This document shows positions 30,452 through 39,875 of a DNA stretch of 47,979 nt, in pieces (position 1 is the first letter of the stretch; each line of letters begins with the position of its first letter). The position numbers and the translations under genes were made by a program. Under the pieces are notes generated by a model. That model saw only the letters and a list, made by a program, of their open reading frames with translations. It searched no databases and was not told the DNA's origin. This DNA comes from Actinomycetota bacterium. GTDB taxonomy: Bacteria > Actinomycetota > Actinomycetes > S36-B12. Where the stretch lies: assembly GCA_947449945.1 (NCBI GenBank), contig CANFTO010000004.1, positions 1-47,979 on the forward strand, given 5' to 3'.

Positions 30452-30659
30452 CCCGCTTTCATCGCTTCTGGGCATTGACCACCTGCATCGGGGTTATTTC
30501 GCCCAAATGGGCGTTTTCGAGACACATTCGGTCGGGTAAGTCGCGAGTCTTGCTTTTGCTCTTCAGGGAAATTCTAAAAGTCATTGCAGGAACATGACAT
30601 CCGCGTTAGTTTCACAATTGATGGGTACGCACTGATTTTCATTTTGAGAGGACAAAATC

Positions 30660-31910
30660 GTGGGGAAAACCAAAGTAGTTGAGCCAGCGCCAATCACCAT
30701 CGAACAAGGTGAGCATTGCCCGGTCGCGCACATCACTTGGGTAGGAGCGCCGCGCCCGGCACTCTCAGGCCACGCGATGCTTGATGTGATGCGGGCTGCT
30801 GGCCCCATAGTTGAAATCCCTTACGTCAATACAAAGTTCTTCATGGTGACGCAGCATGAGATGGCATTGGAAGTTCTTCAGAACCCAAAACTTTTTCCAC
30901 AGAATGTCCACTCAATGGAAACGGGCGAGCGCGTTCCTTACACGTTCATTCCTCAAATGCTTAATGGCCCGGAGCATGCTGCTTGGCGCAGGCTTCTGGC
31001 GCCTTACTGGTCGCCTCGAAAAATTGATGCACTGCATGAACGCGTTCAAGCACGCGCTCGCATGCTGATTGAAGAAATTGCTCCTCGCGGCGAATGCGAT
31101 TACGTCAAGGATTTTGCATTGCGTTTTCCAACAGCAGTGTTCCTAGAAATGATGGGGCTGCCCGTCGATCAACTTGATGACTTACTCGAATGGGAAACCG
31201 CAATTTTGCATCCAGACGAGCCAGACCCAATGGTTGCTCGAGACAAGGCGATGGCTGCACAGGGTGCTGTCACTCAGTACTTTGCACAGGTCATCGCAGA
31301 GCGCCGTGCTATGGCAGCAGCGGATCGCCCAGCGGGCATTGTTACCGATGCGCTTGATTGGCAAATTGATAATCGACCAGTGACCGATCAAGAACTTCTA
31401 CAGTTCTACTTATTGATGTTCATGGCCGGTCTTGACACGGTTACGGCAGAACTTACATATGGCATGGCACATCTGGCAACGAATCCGGAGGATCGCAAGG
31501 AACTCGTTGATCACCCAGAAATTGTGGACAAGGTTGCCGAAGAGTTATTGCGCGCTTATCCAATTGTGAATGTTCCCCGTGAAGCAAGCGAGGACACTGA
31601 AATTGGTGGTTGCCCGATCAAGGCCGGTCAAGTGATTACGGTGAGTCTGCCAAGTGTGGGTCGAGATGAAAATCAGCATGAGGATCCATTGAATGTTGAT
31701 TTCTACCGTGACATGAATACCCACATCACCTTTGGTGCAGGCCCGCACCGCTGCCTTGGTTCGCACCTTGCTCGCCACGAACTTTCAGTTGGTTACTCAG
31801 AGTGGCACCGCCTGATTCCTGAGTACTGGGTAGATGAGAACTATGTGGCAACCGAATCCACCGGTGGAATGATGGCACTTGATTCATTGCCGCTGAAGTG
31901 GAATGTCTAA
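30660..31910 (+). CDS. Cytochrome P450
   Basis: AGLDTVT I-helix, EELLR ExxR, heme motif FGAGPHRCLGSHLAR; GTG start. Confidence 0.95.
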   Translation: MGKTKVVEPAPITIEQGEHCPVAHITWVGAPRPALSGHAMLDVMRAAGPIVEIPYVNTKFFMVTQHEMALEVLQNPKLFPQNVHSMETGERVPYTFIPQMLNGPEHAAWRRLLAPYWSPRKIDALHERVQARARMLIEEIAPRGECDYVKDFALRFPTAVFLEMMGLPVDQLDDLLEWETAILHPDEPDPMVARDKAMAAQGAVTQYFAQVIAERRAMAAADRPAGIVTDALDWQIDNRPVTDQELLQFYLLMFMAGLDTVTAELTYGMAHLATNPEDRKELVDHPEIVDKVAEELLRAYPIVNVPREASEDTEIGGCPIKAGQVITVSLPSVGRDENQHEDPLNVDFYRDMNTHITFGAGPHRCLGSHLARHELSVGYSEWHRLIPEYWVDENYVATESTGGMMALDSLPLKWNV

Positions 31911-31926
31911 GAACAAATCTGAACGC

Positions 31927-31971
31927 AAACACATAGGTGGGGAACCCAATGGGTTCCCCACCTATGTGTTT
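31927..31971. terminator. Bidirectional terminator-like perfect hairpin
   Basis: 22-bp perfect stem aaacacataggtggggaaccca / tgggttccccacctatgtgttt with a single central nucleotide. Confidence 0.85.
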
Positions 31972-31991
31972 TCACAAAATCTCGGAATTAC

Positions 31992-32183
31992 TCACTCGAT
32001 GATCGTGATGGCGCGTTCCGGACAGGCGGCCGCGCCTTCGCGTGCCGCAGCTTCCTCGCCTGGGGCAACTTCGCGTTCACGGATGACGTTGTAGCCATCG
32101 TTATCAAGTTCGTAGAACGCTGGGGCAGAAACGTTACAACGGGCATGGCCCGTGCACTTTTCGACATCTACAACAACCTTCAT
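31992..32183 (-). CDS. P450-type ferredoxin ([3Fe-4S] or variant [4Fe-4S])
   Basis: KCTGHARC...AAACPERAI (CxxHxxC...CP). Confidence 0.9.
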   Translation of the reverse strand: MKVVVDVEKCTGHARCNVSAPAFYELDNDGYNVIREREVAPGEEAAAREGAAACPERAITIIE

Positions 32184-32474
32184 TAGTATCCACCTCAGTC
32201 AGATCTTTGATATGAGTACTTGCGTTTGTATGGCAGCACTGCTGCTTGAGCAGGTTGTTGGCAACATTAACGACGGCCGAGCAATTAATCCATGAAATTT
32301 CGACAATTCTTGAGATATGACTCGGTTCCTCGGTGGGCTCGTTTCAATATTTTGAAAAGTTGAAGGAAGAAAAATCTCATTATTTTTCTAATTACGGCAC
32401 TCAATGCGAAAATTAATGGTTATGGTTCCCCGAGTCAGGTAACCGAGGCGATCCGGGAGGTCATTTGTGACGCC

Positions 32475-32484
32475 TGTGATCACA
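32475..32484. promoter_or_regulatory. Palindrome TGTGATCACA in the divergent ferredoxin/P450 promoter region
   Basis: Perfect 10-bp palindrome inside a larger gcctgtg...cacaggc inverted repeat (32472-32505). Confidence 0.35.
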
Positions 32485-32552
32485 ATTGGTTGCATCGACA
32501 CAGGCTTGTAAGAAATTCACCAGTGATTCAAGTAACCGAGTAGGAGAAACTG

Positions 32553-33803
32553 ATGGCAGATTACGGTCAAGGCGGAGCGCCATCCGCAATGTCGCCTGAA
32601 GCTGAGGCGCAAATCAAGGCATGGACCTATGAACGTTCCAATGATCCGCGTGGATATTACGAGCGCCTTCGCGCAAAGTGCCCTGTTGATTTTGAGACTC
32701 ATCAGTCGGCAGCCAATGGCGCGGGTGGGATCACTACAGCGGCAGTGCTCAGCCGGGCTGATATTGAAGAAGTGCTTCGTAATACGGATATCTTTTCTAG
32801 TGAAATGCCTATCATGGGTAGCCAGGAGCCAGTCATTCCTTTGGGCGTAGATCCACCGCTTCACTCGATGTATCGCCGCGTTCTTGATCCGCTCTTTTCA
32901 CCAAAGAAAATGGCGGTGTTGCAGCCAAAGGTTGCCGATGCTGTCAACGAAATGATCGATTCGTTCATCGAGAATGGCGAAGTTGACTTCAGTGAGGCTA
33001 TCGCTGTGCCCTTGCCTTGCCTTATGTTCCTTGAGCTCCTCGGACTTCCTGGTGCGGAACTCGATGAAATGGTGCGTTGGAAAGACATCATGATTCGACC
33101 TGAGATTGTTGCAGGAAGCGCTGAAGCGGGTATGGCGCTTCAAGCACAAACTGCCGGAGAAATCTATGGTCGCTTTGGCGCGGAAATGGAAAAGCGTCGT
33201 AATGCGCCCACCGATGATCTGATTTCGTACTTCATGTCCGCAACAGTTGAAGATGGGCGCAACCTTACTGATAGTGAAATCTTGCGTATTCTCTTTTTGC
33301 TGCTCGCCGCAGGACTGGACACGGTCACCATTTCGCTTCAAGCCATCTTTAATTATTTGGCGACTCATCCTGAAGCTCAGCAACTCATTCACGATGATCC
33401 AGATCAGATTGATAACGTCATTGAAGAGTTATTGCGTTGGGAAACTCCAGTTCAGACATTAACCCGCATTGCCAAGGTTGATACCGAACTATCTGGGTGT
33501 CCAATCGCAGCTGGTACACATATGATCGCGGCGCTTCCTTCAGGCAACGTGAACGAGGAATATCCAGAGACCCTCACGGTTGACCTCACTCGAGGTGACA
33601 AAGCGCATCTTTCGTTCGGTGGCGGAAATCACCGCTGCTTGGGTTCTCACCTTGCGCGCATGGAACTTCGTACGGTGCTTCGCGAATGGCACAAGCGAAT
33701 TCCGTTCTACTCAATCAAGCCAGGCACCGATATCGAATGGGTGGCATCCACCCTGCGGGGTATTGACTACTTGCCACTGGTTTGGACATCGGAAAAGGGA
33801 TAA
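32553..33803 (+). CDS. Cytochrome P450
   Basis: AGLDTVT, EELLRWE, heme motif FGGGNHRCLGSHLARME. Confidence 0.95.
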   Translation: MADYGQGGAPSAMSPEAEAQIKAWTYERSNDPRGYYERLRAKCPVDFETHQSAANGAGGITTAAVLSRADIEEVLRNTDIFSSEMPIMGSQEPVIPLGVDPPLHSMYRRVLDPLFSPKKMAVLQPKVADAVNEMIDSFIENGEVDFSEAIAVPLPCLMFLELLGLPGAELDEMVRWKDIMIRPEIVAGSAEAGMALQAQTAGEIYGRFGAEMEKRRNAPTDDLISYFMSATVEDGRNLTDSEILRILFLLLAAGLDTVTISLQAIFNYLATHPEAQQLIHDDPDQIDNVIEELLRWETPVQTLTRIAKVDTELSGCPIAAGTHMIAALPSGNVNEEYPETLTVDLTRGDKAHLSFGGGNHRCLGSHLARMELRTVLREWHKRIPFYSIKPGTDIEWVASTLRGIDYLPLVWTSEKG

Positions 33804-33805
33804 CA

Positions 33806-33994
33806 ATGAAGGTCACAATTGATGTTGATCGCTGCCAAGGGCACGGTCGCTGCTATGAAGTGGCGCCAGATGTGTTCACGGATGATGATCGCGGGCGTGG
33901 AGAAGTCATCAAAGCTGATGTGCCTGTGGAGTTTGAAGCCCAGGTGCTGCTGGCAGTGAGTGCCTGTCCAGAGAAGGCAATCACGGTCTCCTAG
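33806..33994 (+). CDS. P450-type ferredoxin
   Basis: RCQGHGRCYEVAPDVF...SACPEKAI; directly downstream of the P450. Confidence 0.92.
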   Translation: MKVTIDVDRCQGHGRCYEVAPDVFTDDDRGRGEVIKADVPVEFEAQVLLAVSACPEKAITVS

Positions 33995-34004
33995 ACAAGT
34001 GAGT

Positions 34005-34040
34005 AGAAGGGTGAGGGCCGGACAGGGCCCTCACCCTTCT
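34005..34040 (+). terminator. Intrinsic terminator
   Basis: 15-bp perfect stem agaagggtgagggcc / ggccctcacccttct, 6-nt loop, followed by TTTGTTGT. Confidence 0.85.
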
Positions 34041-34079
34041 TTGTTGTATCAAGAACCATTGGGATGCAGGAGTGAAGAT

Positions 34080-34156
34080 TGGTGGGCGCAGAGGGACTCG
34101 AACCCCCGACATCCGCCTTGTAAGGGCGGCGCTCTAGCCAACTGAGCTATGCGCCC
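34080..34156 (-). tRNA. tRNA-Val (anticodon UAC), 3' CCA encoded
   Basis: Cloverleaf on minus strand: GGGCGCA TA GCTC..GAGC G CCGCC CTTACAA GGCGG ... GGGGGTTCGAGTCCC TCTGCGCCC A CCA. Confidence 0.93.
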
Positions 34157-34226
34157 CAGTTGGAAGGCACAAGAGTAGTGGGCGCAGGTTGGCAGCCGCA
34201 CACCCGGTGACGGGTAACCTTCGCTT

Positions 34227-35060
34227 ATGTCCGCCACTGTTGCTCAAGTCTTGGCAGCGCTGGAGCGCAGGTATCCCGTCGACCTTGCTGCCGATTGGGA
34301 CGCAGTGGGGCTCATCTGCGGTGATCCAGTCGCCTCCGTAGAACGGGTGCTCTTTGCAGTCGACCCAGTGCAGGTTGTGGTTGATGAAGCAATCCTTGGT
34401 GGCTTTGATCTGGTGATAACTCACCATCCGCTGTTGCTGCGTGGCGTGCATGGTGTTGGTGCAACGAATGCCAAAGGCAAGGCGGTGCATTCACTTATTC
34501 GCAATGACATTGCCCTTGCAAGTGCCCACACGAATGCAGACCATGCCAACCCAGGTGTCTCTGACGCCTTGGCTCATGCTTTTGGATTACGAAACTTGCG
34601 TCCGCTGGATCCATCGGGCCCTGACACCGGTACTGGCCGTGTTGGTGAACTTCTAGAACCGTTGACCTTGCAGAAATTCGCGGACCTCGTTGCTGCGGCA
34701 CTGCCTGCGACTCATCACGGTATTCGAATCGCAGGGGACCCTGATCTGGTCGTGCGCACAGTAGCCGTATGTGGGGGAGCAGGGGATTCCCTGCTAGAAC
34801 TCGTCGCGCAAAATGCAGATGTGTATGTGACTTCAGATCTTCGCCACCATCGAACTCAAGATCACCTTGCCGATGAAGGCTGTGCACTTGTAGACGTTGC
34901 ACATTGGGCGAGTGAATGGCCGTGGCTGAACCAAGCTGCAGCACTTTTAGTTTCTGATCTTGCTGAAGCAGGGTTTTCCATCACTGCGGAAGTGTCCGCA
35001 ACACCGACTGATCCATGGACGGCACATCGTCCGAGCGCCAACCAAGGGAGTCACTCATGA
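34227..35060 (+). CDS. Nif3-like dinuclear metal center protein
   Basis: WDAVGLICGDP, LVITHHPLLLRGV, AHTNADHA, VYVTSDLRHHRTQDHLADEGCALVDVAHWASEWPWL. Confidence 0.92.
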   Translation: MSATVAQVLAALERRYPVDLAADWDAVGLICGDPVASVERVLFAVDPVQVVVDEAILGGFDLVITHHPLLLRGVHGVGATNAKGKAVHSLIRNDIALASAHTNADHANPGVSDALAHAFGLRNLRPLDPSGPDTGTGRVGELLEPLTLQKFADLVAAALPATHHGIRIAGDPDLVVRTVAVCGGAGDSLLELVAQNADVYVTSDLRHHRTQDHLADEGCALVDVAHWASEWPWLNQAAALLVSDLAEAGFSITAEVSATPTDPWTAHRPSANQGSHS

Positions 35061-35800
35061 AGGCTGATGCTGCTGCACAGCAACTGCTGCTCGATCTGCA
35101 AAAGCTCGACACTAAGGCAGCGCAGCTCGACCATCGAGAGAGCACACTCGCGCAGAAGCAGGCCTTTGCAGACCTCAAGGTTCGCATTCAACGACTCCAT
35201 GACGAGCACGTGGCTGCTGTTGTGATCGCGAGGGACCTTGAGCGCGACCAGGCTCGGGCGGAATCAGATGTCGAGCAGGTGCGCGAGCGTTCAACAAAGG
35301 ATCAGCAGCTACTTGATTCAGGTGCCATAAGTGATCCCAAGCAGTTGGTCAACCTTCAGCATGAACTGCAGTCCTTGGCTCGACGTCAGGGGGAACTTGA
35401 AGAAGTTGAACTCGAGGCCATGGAGCGAGTTGAAGGCGCTCAAGCCGCAGTTCGTCAGCTATCTAGTCAGCATGCTGAAGCGGTTAGTGAAGGCGAAGCA
35501 CTTGAAGCCGAAATCTCAACCCTCGTGGGTGAAATTGATGCAGAGCGTCAAAATGTCATTGCGGATCGCAATGAACTCAAGCCACGCATCCCCGCGGACC
35601 TCGTTGCGCTCTATGAAAAAATTCGTGTTGATGGTGGCGGTGTAGGTGCAGCGCATCTTCATCGCGGGCAGTGCCAGGGATGTCGGCTACAACTACCTCC
35701 CAATGAGATCGAATCCCTTCGTGCAACTCCTGAAGATGAAGTCGTTCGGTGCGAAGAATGTCGACGCATTCTGGTGCGTAATGCGGAGTCCGGTCTGTAA
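35057..35800 (+). CDS. C4-type zinc ribbon, coiled-coil protein (COG1579-like)
   Basis: Long coiled coil then CQGCRLQLPPNEIESLRATPEDEVVRCEECRRILVR. Confidence 0.9.
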   Translation: MKADAAAQQLLLDLQKLDTKAAQLDHRESTLAQKQAFADLKVRIQRLHDEHVAAVVIARDLERDQARAESDVEQVRERSTKDQQLLDSGAISDPKQLVNLQHELQSLARRQGELEEVELEAMERVEGAQAAVRQLSSQHAEAVSEGEALEAEISTLVGEIDAERQNVIADRNELKPRIPADLVALYEKIRVDGGGVGAAHLHRGQCQGCRLQLPPNEIESLRATPEDEVVRCEECRRILVRNAESGL

Positions 35801-37005
35801 TGACGAAGCAGTACATCGTTGAGGCTGACGGCGGCTCGCGAGGAAATCCTGGGCCTGCCGCCTATGGCTCAGTGGTGAAAGATGCAGCAACAGGTGCAGT
35901 GCTTGCTGAATTGGCTGAATACATCGGGGTTGCAACGAATAACGTTGCCGAGTATCGAGGAGCACTTGCTGGCCTTGCGCATGTGCGCAGCATTGATTCT
36001 GAAGCCATTGTTGAAGTTCGTCTGGATTCCAAGCTTGTTGTTGAGCAGATGAGTGGTCGCTGGAAAATCAAACATCCAGATATGCAGGCCCTCGCGCTAC
36101 AGGTTCGGGCTGTTTTTCCACCTGGGCGAGTGACCTATACCTGGGTTCCTCGTGCGCAAAATTCAGCAGCCGATGCGCTCGCAAATGAAGCCATGGATGC
36201 TGCAGCGCTCAACCAAGAAGCTTCACCAATTGTTCGGTCGTATGAATCAGCCACGTTATTTGATGATGCAGGCGATCTCTTAGCGTCAGTTGATGAGGCA
36301 TTAACCCAGGCCATTGTCGACGAGAAGGTTCCCAACCGCATGGTGGGTTGGGACGAAGTCGGAACTCCGACAGTCACCATCATGGTTCGCCATGGCGCAA
36401 CCCCAATGAGCTTGGAAAAACGGTTCAGCGGCCTTGGCGGCGCGGATGTCGGCTTGACCGAGATTGGTATTGCGCAAGCTCAAGCTGCCGCAAAAGACCT
36501 TGCAGAACGAGGGGAAATCGATCTGATCATTACCTCGCCACTTCTGCGCACCCGTCAAACTGCTCAATACATTGCTGAACTCTGCGAAGCAGAAGTTTTA
36601 GTGATGGAGGAATTCGCCGAGTGCTCATTTGGCGATTGGGATGGATACACCTTCACCGAGGTCCGTGCACAATGGCCTGAAGCGTTGCAACGTTGGCTTG
36701 ATTCAGTTGAAGTTGCACCACCAGGCGGAGAATCATTTGCGCAGGTGCTCGATCGCGTGAACCGTGGGCGTTTAGAAATCTTGAAGAAGTATCACGGCAA
36801 GCGAGTTGTGATTGTTGCTCACGTGACGCCAATCAAGTTGATGGCTGCGATCGCAGTGAACGCGCCGCTCGAGAGTGTCTACCGCATGGAACTTCGCCCA
36901 GGTTCAATCTCATCAATGATGTGGTTCGCGGATGGCAATGCTTCTTTGACTAGTTTTTCTGAGAGCACTCATCTTCGTGGTGTGGACACGTTTCCTTTTG
37001 TTTAG
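35800..37005 (+). CDS. Bifunctional RNase HI / acid phosphatase (histidine phosphatase)
   Basis: RNase HI motif VEADGGSRGNPGPAAYG..TNNVAEYRG and phosphatase motif VRHGATPMSLEKRFSG, THLTP-like AHVTPIK. Confidence 0.92.
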   Translation: MTKQYIVEADGGSRGNPGPAAYGSVVKDAATGAVLAELAEYIGVATNNVAEYRGALAGLAHVRSIDSEAIVEVRLDSKLVVEQMSGRWKIKHPDMQALALQVRAVFPPGRVTYTWVPRAQNSAADALANEAMDAAALNQEASPIVRSYESATLFDDAGDLLASVDEALTQAIVDEKVPNRMVGWDEVGTPTVTIMVRHGATPMSLEKRFSGLGGADVGLTEIGIAQAQAAAKDLAERGEIDLIITSPLLRTRQTAQYIAELCEAEVLVMEEFAECSFGDWDGYTFTEVRAQWPEALQRWLDSVEVAPPGGESFAQVLDRVNRGRLEILKKYHGKRVVIVAHVTPIKLMAAIAVNAPLESVYRMELRPGSISSMMWFADGNASLTSFSESTHLRGVDTFPFV

Positions 37006-37763
37006 CGAGTAATGAGATCGAGCACTGCTGGACCTTTGGTCTTTTCGCTGAGTTCCCACTCGTATCCAAGTGACGTCAGTGCACTTAAAAATTCATTGAT
37101 ATTTTTTGGTGTTTTAGAATTGAGCATCAGAGCGCGAACAAGTTCGCCCTTTGTGGCCTTATTGAAATGGCTCACCACACTGCGTTTGCCATGTTGTTCA
37201 TGGAGTACACGAAGTGTCAGCGCTCGTTCATGGCAAGAGTCAGGAATTGGACCTAGAGCCACATAGGTTTGCGAGCGCATGTCGATAATTGGGCCCGTGC
37301 CATCGGCGAGCGCAATGGAGGCAGCTTCTCTCCAGACCTGAGCAAGGGAGGGGAGTGCGGTCACAGTTGAGTTTCCGCTTAATCGGTACGCAGGGATGAG
37401 ATCAAGTGGTCGTACAAGTCCAAAGAGTGCAGAGGAAATCGCTACGGTTCTATTGAGCTTTGCGCGGGTGCGCGCATTGAGCGAGGCCGCATCGAGGGCT
37501 TCATAAAGCACGCCGGTGTAGACGTCTATCGCAGGTCCGCAAATTGATTTTGCCAAATTAATGTTGGCTGCCACTTCATCAAGTTGGGTAACACCCAAGC
37601 CAAGATTCTTTGCTGCAAGTTGGGCATCTTCTCTACACATGGAAATGAGGGCTTTCCATACGATCAACCGTTGTTTGTCGAGTTCTGGAAAGGAGAGACG
37701 TCTCATGGTTGCCCCATTTTCCGGGGCGGACTTACCTTCGCTTGGCGGTAACAGGATCAGCAT
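37002..37763 (-). CDS. yaaA: YaaA/DUF328 family peroxide stress protein
   Basis: MLILLPPSEGKS start, VYTGVLYEALDA, SALFGLVRPLDLIPAYRLS, SHFNKATKGELVRAL. Confidence 0.92.
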   Translation of the reverse strand: MLILLPPSEGKSAPENGATMRRLSFPELDKQRLIVWKALISMCREDAQLAAKNLGLGVTQLDEVAANINLAKSICGPAIDVYTGVLYEALDAASLNARTRAKLNRTVAISSALFGLVRPLDLIPAYRLSGNSTVTALPSLAQVWREAASIALADGTGPIIDMRSQTYVALGPIPDSCHERALTLRVLHEQHGKRSVVSHFNKATKGELVRALMLNSKTPKNINEFLSALTSLGYEWELSEKTKGPAVLDLITR

Positions 37764-37807
37764 GGTGAACCTGACCGTAGGGCATTGAGGTGTGAGATCG
37801 TGGCTCC

Positions 37808-38197
37808 ATGAAAGCCAAGATCATGGTGTTGTTTGCCTCATTGTTTGTTTTGACCGCCTGCCAATCTGGGACACCAGAATCAACGAGCACAACGGCATGC
37901 GATCAGCCGACTATTCAGGGCACGATCGAGATGTTCCTGCATGAATCAAATTTGCATGTGACCTCCTTTGATTCCTTGAAGTGCGCACCTGATTGGGCGT
38001 ATGCGAAGGCAACAGTGACCGATGATCAGGGAGTTGCTACTCACGAGGACTACACCTTTCAGGTAGTTGGAGATAACTGGATCCTGAAAGCTCCTGAAAT
38101 TGTGTGTGGATCAACAACGGCTGATGGTGAGCGGCCAGTTGACGCGCTCGTTCCTGCTGAGCTCTGGTCACAGGCCTGCTTAACTCCTGAAAATTAA
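37808..38197 (+). CDS. Hypothetical lipoprotein
   Basis: Lipobox FVLTACQSG; 129 aa. Confidence 0.6.
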   Translation: MKAKIMVLFASLFVLTACQSGTPESTSTTACDQPTIQGTIEMFLHESNLHVTSFDSLKCAPDWAYAKATVTDDQGVATHEDYTFQVVGDNWILKAPEIVCGSTTADGERPVDALVPAELWSQACLTPEN

Positions 38198-39690
38198 ATC
38201 GTTCCCGCGTCAAGCCCGCGCAAAACTTCGATTGCTCGTAACCGAACTTCATCGAGATCATTCAATTTTCGAAGCCCAGCGAATTGCTGCGCCATGCGAT
38301 GGTTTTTGGAGAATTGGCCTTGATGCCTATCAAGGAAATCCCAATACAAGGTAGTGAATGGGCAAGCATTTTCACCCGTGCGTTCAGTGGGTTTATATGC
38401 ACAACCCGAGCAGTATTGGCCCATTCGTTTGATGTAGGCGCCGCCAGATATGTAGGGCTTAGTCATCATGGCTCCGTGATCTGCGTGCAAGCCCATGCCG
38501 ATTACGTTGGGCACCATCACCCAATCTGCTGCATCAATGAATGAGCGCCGCATCCACGCGAGAAACTTTTGTGGATTCACGTCAGCGAGTAACGCAAGGT
38601 TACTCATAAGCATGAGGCGCGGAATGTGATGAGCCCAACCGCGTGCTTCAATATCTGCAATCACAGACTTCATGCAATTCATTTTGGTTACTTGTGGATT
38701 CTCAAACAGTGGCAGCAATGGTCTATGGCCATGAAGTGCATTATTTGTCTGGTATTCCTCAGGGAAGAGCCAGTAGACGCCGTTGATGTATTCGCGCCAG
38801 CCAATAACCTGCCGAATAAAACCCTCAATTGAATTGATTGCAATATCGCCTTGCATAAAGCGAGCGATCGCTGCGTCACAGACTTCTTGTGGAGACAGGA
38901 GCCCGAGGTTGAGATAGGGCGAGAGCATTGAGTGGTAACCGGCCCACGAATCCTTCGGCATTGCATCTTCATACGGCCCAAAAGCATTGAGCGAGTGGGT
39001 AAGGAACCATTGGAGTTGCTGCAGTGCCCCTGCGCGGGTGGTGGCCCACGCACCTAAAGAAACCGAGCCCCAAAGTGAGTAATCACTTGCTTCGAGTGCA
39101 GTGACGATTGACCTATCGATTTCATCAACCTCGAACGTCATTGGTGTCGGCCACTCATAACCAGGCTTGGGAGGTGGTAGGCGGTTTTCGTGGTCGAAAT
39201 TCCACGTGCCACCAAGAGGCTCAGTGCCGTCCATCAAGTAGCCAAGCCGCACGCGCTGCCACCTATAAAAGTGTTCCTGAGTCAAACTTTTGCGCCCTGC
39301 CGCCCAGTCTTCAAATTCCCTGCGCAAAGTTAGAAATGAATCGTCAGGGAAAAGTTCAATTCCTAGTTCTTCGAAAATGCATTGAAGGGAGCGCGAGCGA
39401 GGCTGAGTGGCAATGATTGTGTGATCAAGATGTGAGCGCTTGAACTCTGATATCCCGTCGCGCAACGAGTGGGCCTGCTTTCGATGAACGGTGAAGCCTT
39501 CAGATTCGAGTTCAACGGCGAAGTGCTCGCTTGCAGAGAGCAATAAAAAGAGACGTTCGGTATGCCAAGTGCGTGAAGCCAACATTGTTTGGCTTTCGAT
39601 CATAAGAATCTCGTGGGTCGCGGGATTCGCATCTCGCATGGCTCCATGGGTACGACTGAGTTGGTCGTAAGGGATAACGACAGTGATCAT
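38194..39690 (-). CDS. FeS-type bacterial cryptochrome/photolyase (PhrB-like)
   Basis: [11 protein letters not shown]...; cysteines TKMNC and [20 protein letters not shown] consistent with the four [4Fe-4S] ligands; start set at 39690 by ATGA overlap with the upstream gene. Confidence 0.9.
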   Translation of the reverse strand: MITVVIPYDQLSRTHGAMRDANPATHEILMIESQTMLASRTWHTERLFLLLSASEHFAVELESEGFTVHRKQAHSLRDGISEFKRSHLDHTIIATQPRSRSLQCIFEELGIELFPDDSFLTLRREFEDWAAGRKSLTQEHFYRWQRVRLGYLMDGTEPLGGTWNFDHENRLPPPKPGYEWPTPMTFEVDEIDRSIVTALEASDYSLWGSVSLGAWATTRAGALQQLQWFLTHSLNAFGPYEDAMPKDSWAGYHSMLSPYLNLGLLSPQEVCDAAIARFMQGDIAINSIEGFIRQVIGWREYINGVYWLFPEEYQTNNALHGHRPLLPLFENPQVTKMNCMKSVIADIEARGWAHHIPRLMLMSNLALLADVNPQKFLAWMRRSFIDAADWVMVPNVIGMGLHADHGAMMTKPYISGGAYIKRMGQYCSGCAYKPTERTGENACPFTTLYWDFLDRHQGQFSKNHRMAQQFAGLRKLNDLDEVRLRAIEVLRGLDAGTI

Positions 39691-39824
39691 CCGCGTTTGC
39701 ATTTCTCGGAGCAGTACTTCACTTGATCCCAGTCGCGTGCCCACTTTTTCCGCCATTCAAATGGCCGACCACAGCGTTCACACATCTTTGGGTCATTCCC
39801 ATTCTTGGCTTTGGGCGTGGGCAC
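39687..39824 (-). CDS. DUF2256 small zinc-binding protein (not in supplied ORF track)
   Basis: 45-aa [45 protein letters not shown] from GTG 39824; CxxC..FEWRKKW..W..VKYCSexC signature; TGA stop overlaps photolyase ATG. Confidence 0.85.
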   Translation of the reverse strand: MPTPKAKNGNDPKMCERCGRPFEWRKKWARDWDQVKYCSEKCKRG

Positions 39825-39839
39825 GGACCCATCTTTGCA

Positions 39840-39869
39840 TTGGACGTTTTCGCCCTGCCGGCCTAACCT
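39840..39869 (+). promoter_or_regulatory. Candidate rnpB promoter
   Basis: -35 TTGGAC, 18-nt spacer, -10 TAACCT; about 7 nt before the RNase P RNA 5' end. Confidence 0.5.
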
Positions 39870-39875
39870 TGCGGT

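Noticed and set aside
30500-30516. Terminator cgcccaaatgggcgtttt after the TetR gene
   Set aside because: Stem only about 5-6 bp; plausible but too weak to list as a feature.
32466-32484. CRP site (TGTGA-N6-TCACA)
   Set aside because: TGTGA (32466) and TCACA (32480) are separated by 9 nt, not 6; kept only as a generic palindrome.
32898-33392. 164-aa minus-strand ORF
   Set aside because: Antisense to a clear P450 gene with intact motifs.
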